Source of the DNA: Reclinomonas americana ATCC 50394
Taxonomy: Eukaryota > Jakobida > Jakobea > Jakobida
Direction: 5' to 3'
Assembly (NCBI GenBank): GCA_048213135.1
Contig: PS015064.1
Coordinates: forward strand, 117,060 to 152,679
Length of the DNA stretch: 35,620 nt
The translations under genes and the position numbers were made by a program. The notes under the pieces were generated by a model, which was given only the letters and a program-made list of their open reading frames with translations, had not been told where the DNA came from and searched no databases. Below are positions 21,110-35,620 of this stretch, piece by piece (the stretch's first letter is position 1; every line of letters begins with the position of its first letter).

Positions 21110-22431
21110 TTTAGCAGACTACTTCTGACAGTTGAAGAAGGAGCCATCTGTCCTCTCCTCCCTGTCGCTGTCCAATCCACTCCTTGCAGGAGTCGCCAAG
21201 AGTCCAACTACCCTGAAGTCGACAACAGTGCCACAACCAACACTGCAGCATTCCCAACTCCACCGAAGTCCCTCTTCAAAACACGACTCAGTTGACTTTA
21301 TTTTACATGCCCTCGAGGTCTCGGGCGCGCCCTCAAGCACCCCGCAGACCCGCACATCCTTGATACCCGCATTTGACCAGCGCTCAGGCGTGTGTGCGAC
21401 CACTCCAACCTTCACGCTGGTCAACCTTCCCGCAAAAACGCCTTACTTAACACTCAAAACCCTTCCCACGCACACACGCACGCTTGCCGCACGCAGTACG
21501 GCGACAAGGATGCCTACGGAACCCGACATCCCGCAAAAAACCCCTTAGACTTCACCCAAGTACAGACTTCTCTGCACTCCCCTCGACAATCTCTCCGAGA
21601 GCGAGAAGGAGAAAAAACACCCTAACCCAACCAGGGAATGCAACACACACGTGCACCCAGACGATCGTGGACCACAGCACCACCGTCTTACACACAATAC
21701 GAGCACACCACACAAACCAGCAACTGTGTTGAGGGATGGGACAAACCTCTCCAACCTCACCCTCCAGTCGACACGAGCGATGCGCTAGCAAACACCACCA
21801 CAGCCACCGCAAGCAATCCTGCAAGCATGTGGATGGTGTGCACGCGAAGAAGGGCAAAACCCCCTCAGGGGAAAAAGCAACACTTCTTGAGAGGACCACT
21901 CGTGACATTGACTGCCAGACTGACTGCCATCAGTCGAGTCTAGAACCACAGCTACTCCAACCTTCCCTTCCCAACACGCACACCCACGCAAGTGTACCCA
22001 CACAACCCGCCAACATCCACCAACATGCAACATGCAAACCCAACACATGTACACCTCCAACATGCAACAGATACCACTTCCAACATCCACAAACGACCCC
22101 CCCCCCTCCAACAACGCCAACAAATTACATCACACACCAGCCCGCTCAACACATGCGACACCGAAAACCCGCGAGCGACCGTGTGCTCCAGTCGACAAAC
22201 ATCCGTAGCTGCCAGCCGACACCACAAACAATCTCGTCACGCACAGTCCAGCCGCCACGCCTGGCAACCGATGCGATGACGATACCGAGGGAGGGTGGGT
22301 GGGATATCGGTATCGGAAAAGCAACTAGGTGGTCTCCTCTCACAGAGTAAGGGAGACCACAGAAACAAGCAGTCTTTTGCAGTACGGAGAGGACAGATGG
22401 CTCCTGTCAACTGTCCTCGAAGTCTGCTAAA
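21110..22431. mobile_element. Putative mobile element bounded by imperfect inverted repeats
   Basis: The left arm 21110-21158 (tttagcagact ... gacagttga ... ggagccatctgtcctctcc) recurs in inverted orientation at 22386-22431. The longest exact block is ggagccatctgtcctctcc. Both outer ends run close to assembly gaps, so terminal bases and any target-site duplication cannot be seen. The interior (about 1.2 kb) is strikingly A/C rich on the plus strand, unlike its surroundings. It has long plus-strand frames (21132-21548; 21736-22350, with TTRDIDCQTDCHQSS) of Pro/Thr/His-rich composition that match no transposase I know. A non-autonomous DNA element is the simplest reading. Confidence 0.5.
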
Positions 22432-22722
22432 GCTGCGACANNNNNNNNNNNNNNNNNNNNNNNNNNNNNNNNNNNNNNNNNNNNNNNNNNNNNNNNNNNN
22501 NNNNNNNNNNNNNNNNNNNNNNNNNNNNNNNNNNNNNNNNNNNNNNNNNNNNNNNNNNNNNNNNNNNNNNNNNNNNNNNNNNNNNNNNNNNNNNNNNNNN
22601 NNNNNNNNNNNNNNNNNNNNNNNNNNNNNNNNNNNNNNNNNNNNNNNNNNNNNNGAGTATTCTTCTCTCTCCCACTACCTCCCTCTCTCCCTCCTCTCTC
22701 TCTCTCTCTCTTTCTTTCTCTC
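22432..22722. other. Assembly gap and CT-rich tract
   Basis: N from 22441 to 22654, then gagtattcttctctctccc and CT repeats to the stop codon of the next gene. The post-gap sequence is repeated in inverted orientation at 23933-24005. Confidence 0.85.
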
Positions 22723-23646
22723 TCACTCACTCCCTTCCTTCCCACCGCCGCTACTGCTCGACGGCGACGACGGCATCGCCGAGCCCGAGCTGCCACCAGC
22801 GCTCCTTGCATCCACAATCAAGGGAAATGGAGCAAAAGGCGCGTCTGGTACGGTTTCGACAAGGGTGGCAATTGTGGCACATCACTGCAGGGTGGCGTAC
22901 CTCTGTCTCTCCCTCCCTCTCTCCCTCTCTCGCTTTCTCTCCCTCCCTTCCCTCCCTGCGTCCCTCCCTCCTTTGCCTCATCTCTCCCTTTCCCCTCGCC
23001 CCTCCCTCCCCCTCACCGGGCGGCACGGTGGAGAGCCACGCCTCGGCCGCCCGGAGATACTGCTGCAGCGTCTCCGTGGCCTTGGCGAGTGTGTGAAAGC
23101 GCGAAGGCAGTCGCCAAGGAATCTCGGCGGCAATCTCTCGCGACAGCACGTGCGACTCAGTGGCCACCGATGGACGACACAGGATAATGTCGGCCGTCGA
23201 GCGGCGACTCTGCGGCAGAGCAATCTGCTCAAAGACCCACCGATCAAATGCGCCGTGGGGGGCCCTCATGTGCAGAATGCGTTGACATGCTGTTGGGGGA
23301 GGGGGTGAGAGAGAGGGAAAGGGGGAGAGAGAGAGAGGAGGGGAGAAGGCACACCTTCTTGCAGATAGTGCCGCAGGTACAGCATGATCTGGCTGCGGTG
23401 CTGCTCAATCAAGGGATGTGGCATTGTGTGCGCCTGCAAATGCGCGGCGCTCAGTGGCGTTGTGTCTGTTGCATCGCCCGTGTCACTGTGAATGCACACA
23501 TGAGCACAGACACACAGACACACAGAAGGAGACGACAAGCGCAACGGTCCGCGAGCTCGCTTCAGTGGCGGCTGCTCACGCTCCACGTCGTCATCGGCGC
23601 CTGCAGCGTCCGCGGAAGGCGACCTGGCGCGCTTGTTGCCGCTCAT
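22723..23646 (-). CDS. Small basic, probably nuclear protein of unknown family
   Basis: Three exons in matching phases: 23646-23355, 23289-23017, 22844-22723; 228 residues. Junctions read RHYLQEACQRILHM and LSTVPPDAPFAPFP. The N-terminus is rich in basic NLS-like motifs (NKRARSP, residues 4-10, and PPLKRARGP, 27-35). The middle is probably helical (IEQHRSQIMLYLRHYLQ, GAFDRWVFEQIALPQ, FHTLAKATETLQQYLRAAEAW), and the tail is Ser/Gly-rich. The frame stays open upstream of the chosen ATG up to the gap at 23711, so an extra N-terminal exon is possible. Exon 1 includes a low-complexity TG stretch that might hide a very short intron. I do not recognise the family. It is divergent from the PCIF1-like gene. 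Confidence 0.65.
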
Positions 23647-23710
23647 GCCGGCAAACAACAGATCTAGACGCGCAGGACAGACCTTGACGTCCTCCACGCG
23701 ATTGCTCTCA

Positions 23711-24119
23711 NNNNNNNNNNNNNNNNNNNNNNNNNNNNNNNNNNNNNNNNNNNNNNNNNNNNNNNNNNNNNNNNNNNNNNNNNNNNNNNNNNNNNNNNNN
23801 NNNNNNNNNNNNNNNNNNNNNNNNNNNNNNNNNNNNNNNNNNNNNNNNNNNNNNNNNNNNNNNNNNNNNNNNNNNNNNNNNNNNNNNNNNNNNNNNNNNN
23901 NNNNNNNNNNNNNNNNNNNNNNNNNNNNNNNNAGTGAGTGAGAGAGAAGAAAGAGAGAGAGAGAGAGAGAGGGAGAGAGGAGGGATTGGGGAGAGAGAAG
24001 AATACTCAGAAAGGGAGCGGAGATTGGGCTATTTATTGTGCCTGGAAAAGCACCTTGCTTTTGTCGGTGTCCAGTGCGCTCGCAAGGATCCATGAAAAAA
24101 CCCAATGGAGCGAGACTGA
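23711..24119. promoter_or_regulatory. Divergent intergenic region with gap and GA tract
   Basis: N from 23711 to 23932, then a GA-rich tract (23933-24005) and about 110 bases of unique sequence that form the probable leader of the PCIF1-like gene. Two short upstream ORFs lie in that leader. Confidence 0.5.
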
Positions 24120-24127
24120 ATGGCTGA
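24092..24127 (+). other. Two short upstream ORFs in the leader of the PCIF1-like gene
   Basis: One ORF runs 24092-24127 (11 codons, MKKPNGARLNG) and overlaps the main ATG. The second (24105-24119, MERD) ends with TGA immediately followed by the main ATG at 24120. Such uORFs often damp translation. Whether they are within the mRNA depends on the unknown transcription start. Confidence 0.4.
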
Positions 24128-25790
24128 GCTTGTGCGTGACGCAGACGACGTGGAGCGGATTCGACGTGCACTGCATGAGGTGGCAGAGGGAGCACGCCAT
24201 GTGCCGCCATCCACGGTGGATGCTGTCTTGTCGCTGATGAAGCAACTGAAGGCCGAGGTGTCGGCACCGCTTGCCGAGTTGGCGCAAGACCGAGTGCTCC
24301 AGGTGTGTACCGAGTTGTCGGCCGAGGCCACGCGGTGTGCGCAGGAATTCGTCGAATGGTTCACCCTCATCCCCGTTCCCCTCGCCATCTCGTGCCGTAC
24401 CCGACTGACACGCTCTTGTGCTCTTTGTGGCAAAAGGGAGTCGACATTTGATCGCACCGCCACTGTTCCCGTCCAGTGTCGATTTCGAGCTGCCGATGAT
24501 CTGTGCGAGGTGGAGTGCCACGGTGACAAGCTGCGCATCACGTACGCACACTACAACCGCATACGAGCCCTCTACCGTCAGCACGGCGGTGTGCACGACC
24601 CAGAACGAGCGCATTTCGATCGACTGTTGTACTGCATGCTGAAGAGGTGCGTGTCGCCGCTGTCGTGCGGCAAGTTCTCGTTCTCTTGTTCAGCGAGATC
24701 ACGACCCGCGTCTCCCTCTTCGCATGCTCACTTGCCTTCTTCTCCTTCTTCTTCTCCTCCTCATTCTTCTTCTTCCCCTTCTCCTTCTTCTGTTGTTCTT
24801 CTCCTTCTCCTTCCCCTCCCCTCCTCCCCCCTTCCCCTCCACTTGGTCGACAGATACGACTCGCTTCTCGCCAGCAAGGAACCGGGCAACCTGGTCAACA
24901 TGCACGCAGCGGCAACGCCAGTGGCGTTTGCCACCATGTCACAGGAGCTTGGCATCAACATGGTGAATGGTGACGCACACTGCACGCCGCCACTCACCTC
25001 TGCTGACTTGTCCGCAGGAGCTCTTCGCGTCGCCACTAAACTGCCACTTTTCCACGTTTTGCTCGGCCTTTCCCGACACGGATCGGTGCCGTCTTGAGTC
25101 ACCCGCGCTCGTTTTCTCCTTGTTTCTTTCCTGACGAACGACGCTGTGTGCAGGTATTTCGGCAGCCATGGCTCATTCTTCGATCGCGCACCCACCGGTG
25201 GCTCGTACGAGGTGAGTCGCGTTTGCCACGGCAGTGTGCTTGCATGCCACTCACGACTCTCGCATTACTCGACGCAGTGTAATCCACCGTACACAGAAGA
25301 GGTGCGTGGCGTTTTCCGCGATATCCGTCTTTTTGGTACGCATTCATCACGGCGTTCATGTGATGCAGGTCATGGAGCGCATGGCAGAGCACCTGGAAGC
25401 GCACATGCACGGCACGGCAGAGCCACTGTCGGTACTGGTGATTGTTCCCAACTGGAGTGATCCGATGATGCGCGCACTTGAGCTGCTGTTGGCGTCGCAG
25501 TTTGCCCGCGGCGATGTGGTACTGCCTGGCGGTGAGCACGGATTCGTACACGGCCAGCAGCACATGTTGCGTGCAATTACGACGTGATGCGCGTACGTGC
25601 GTACTTATAACGCTGTGCGCGCAGGCACGTTCGCGAGCGACCGCGACACGCCCAGGCGCTGACTTACGCGGCGCCGCACGGATCGCGCCTGGTTCTCCTG
25701 CAGAACGAGGCCGGTGCCCGCAAGTGGCCCGCCAACGACGCATTGTTGCAGCGACTTCGCGACGCAATGGCCGTGCCAGCAAGCAAATAA
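24120..25790 (+). CDS. PCIF1: PCIF1/CAPAM-like mRNA cap-adenosine N6-methyltransferase
   Basis: Eight phase-consistent exons: 24120-24358, 24437-24646, 24854-24962, 25018-25085, 25154-25211, 25278-25301, 25369-25583, 25625-25790; 362 residues. The spliced protein has the family hallmarks in order: ELFASPLNCHFSTFCSAFP, DTDRYFGSHGSFFDRAP, GGSYECNPPYTEE, LSVLVIVPNWSDP, LPGGEHGFVHGQQHM, LVLLQNEAGARKW. Known PCIF1 methylates the N6 of the cap-adjacent Am (m6Am) using SAM, with a catalytic NPPF; here it is NPPY (230-233), carried alone on a 24-base exon. The protein is about half the length of human PCIF1 and shows no N-terminal WW domain (which binds phosphorylated RNA polymerase II CTD). Intron 1 is 78 bases and in frame, so read-through is possible. 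The last intron is only 41 bases (25584-25624) and is the least certain junction. Confidence 0.92.
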
Positions 25791-25791
25791 A
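25786..25791 (+). terminator. Poly(A) signal AATAAA
   Basis: AATAAA overlaps the stop codon of the PCIF1-like gene (caaataaagtc). The gene has no other close match before the next gene starts 257 bases on. Confidence 0.4.
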
Positions 25792-26047
25792 GTCGATGTC
25801 CGATATCGCCACTCAATCAATCGCGCGACAAATTTCATCATTATCATCATCATCATCATCTTTTGCGCGTGTGCACCGTTTGTTGTCTCTCCCCGCAACC
25901 GACACTCTCTCTTTCTCTCTCTTGTCCTACGTGCTGCCCTCTGTCTCCCCAGACTACGCTCGCCTTCTGTGCCATCAAACGCACACTCGCTCGCTCTGTT
26001 GCTGAAAGAGCATTGTCTGTCGCGGTCGGCGAAAGGCCACTTCTCTC
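25791..26047 (+). promoter_or_regulatory. Short intergenic region before the RhoGEF gene
   Basis: It contains an ATC trinucleotide repeat (about 25840-25860) and TC-rich sequence (about 25900-25925). The two genes are in tandem and only 257 bases apart. No other element seen. Confidence 0.4.
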
Positions 26048-34857
<8,810 letters not shown>

Positions 34858-35067
34858 GGAAAAAGAAAAACACAAATCGTTGTAAAAAAACAAATCACTT
34901 GCTTGTAACTTTGTTTGCATCCTGAAAGCGAAGATGACTGTTGGAGAAGTAGTTATGTGTTTGTATAGCCAAGGTCATTGTCGGCAAGGGATTTGATTGT
35001 TACGTAAACAGCTCTCGTCTGTCCCTTGTCCCGACTCTCTCGTTTGGCCTCGTTTTTTCCGCACACT
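34858..35067 (+). promoter_or_regulatory. Intergenic region between RhoGEF and PAQR genes
   Basis: 210 bases with an A-rich stretch just after the RhoGEF stop (aaaaagaaaaacac, then a run of seven A) that probably belongs to its 3' end. The rest would contain the start region of the PAQR gene. No canonical AATAAA or TATA box seen. Confidence 0.4.
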
Positions 35068-35589
35068 ATGGGCGCGCCCGCAGCTGCCGCCGGCGACACC
35101 AAGCGACCACGCACAGGCACGAGCGCAAGAGGCGACACCAGCATCAACAACAACAACAACAGCAGCAAGGAGGACGACACGAGAAAGAGCTGCTGCACGG
35201 CGGTGGAGTCCAACAACGACCACGAGCATGACGACGAGGCACTTGTGCATCAGTGGGAGGGATGGGGCGAGCGGGAGGCGAGTGTGGTGTCGCGACACGA
35301 GGCACCGCATTGGATGGTCGACAATCCGTACTTGGAGCACGGGTATCGCGTGGCGCATTGCACGCGACGCGCGGTCATGTCGGTGGCCTCGGTGCACAAT
35401 GAGTTGACCAACATGTGGACGGCACTCGTGCCCGCCATCTACTGTGTGTGGTTGGTGGGAGGGTTGGTGGTGGGAGGTGCCGATGGCGATGGGTATTGGG
35501 CGAGGCAGACGGTCGGCGATCGCGGAGTGATGTTGTTGCTGGTGGTGGCGGAGTTGGTGTGCTTCTCGTGTAGTGCGCTGTTTCACACG
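35068..35589 (+). CDS. PAQR family (adiponectin-receptor/haemolysin-III-like) membrane protein, first exon
   Basis: ATG at 35068 opens a 174-codon exon that ends at a donor (ACG|gtgagg) 31 bases before the window edge, so the gene continues beyond it. A hydrophilic N-terminus (basic TKRPRT, Asn run 27-31, acidic 51-58) precedes the family signature: VDNPYLEHGYR (84-94), then HNELTNMWT (110-118), then membrane segment 1 (about 117-137). Segment 2 (about 153-173) contains AELVCFSCSALFHT, with the conserved Ser and His that, in AdipoR structures, belong to the zinc site and ceramidase-like pocket. PAQRs are seven-helix integral membrane proteins acting as receptors or lipid hydrolases. The remaining five helices lie outside. 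Strong family call; the subtype is uncertain. Confidence 0.9.
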
Positions 35590-35620
35590 GTGAGGGAGGA
35601 GGGAGGGAGGAGGAGAGAGA

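Noticed and set aside
34997-35407. 136-codon plus-strand frame and overlapping minus-strand frames
   Set aside because: They overlap the 174-codon PAQR exon at 35068-35589 in another frame; that exon has the family signatures and a proper donor.

Overview
This is eukaryotic nuclear DNA. It has GT-AG introns (about 40-180 bp, plus a few near 1 kb), very many dinucleotide microsatellites, assembly gaps (runs of N), and protein families limited to or typical of eukaryotes: a SH3-WW-DH-PH Rho exchange factor, a PCIF1-type cap methyltransferase, an AdipoR/PAQR receptor, a flotillin and a NACHT-WD40 (NLR-like) receptor. Short introns and close gene spacing suggest a unicellular protist, perhaps a relative of the opisthokonts. 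The sequence alone does not fix the lineage.

Left part (1-11190): three tandem copies of a unit made of a WD40-propeller gene followed by 1.7-2.4 kb of conserved, non-coding, intron-bearing 3' flank. Copy 1 enters at the left edge (only the last two blades are present). Copy 2 is at 4364-7975 and copy 3 at 8333-11190. An intronless flotillin gene (2434-3831, minus) sits between copies 1 and 2. The two complete WD40 genes each encode one seven-bladed propeller, and both appear to start with a 12-base exon coding for MATK.

Middle part (11395-22431): on the minus strand lies a large STAND/NLR-type gene. In protein order it has a P-loop NACHT ATPase spread over seven exons, a winged-helix-like segment, pentapeptide repeats and 14 WD40 repeats (two propellers). 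Its WD40 units belong to the same family as those of the neighbouring stand-alone genes, so 1-15.8 kb reads as one NLR/WD40 cluster. Upstream are microsatellites, a 951-base gap, tentative exons on both strands, a tandem array of about 140-171 bp units (18717-19845) whose long units carry a perfect or near-perfect UUCG-type hairpin, and an interval bounded by inverted repeats (21110-22431) that looks like a mobile element.

Right part (22723-35620): ordinary cellular genes. A small NLS-rich protein of unknown function (minus) is divergent from a PCIF1/CAPAM-like mRNA cap methyltransferase (plus). These are followed by a 26-exon-scale RhoGEF gene spanning 8.8 kb and by the first exon of a PAQR-family receptor that runs off the right edge. 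Gene models were spliced by hand from reading-frame and phase agreement. Exon boundaries stated as uncertain should be treated as such.
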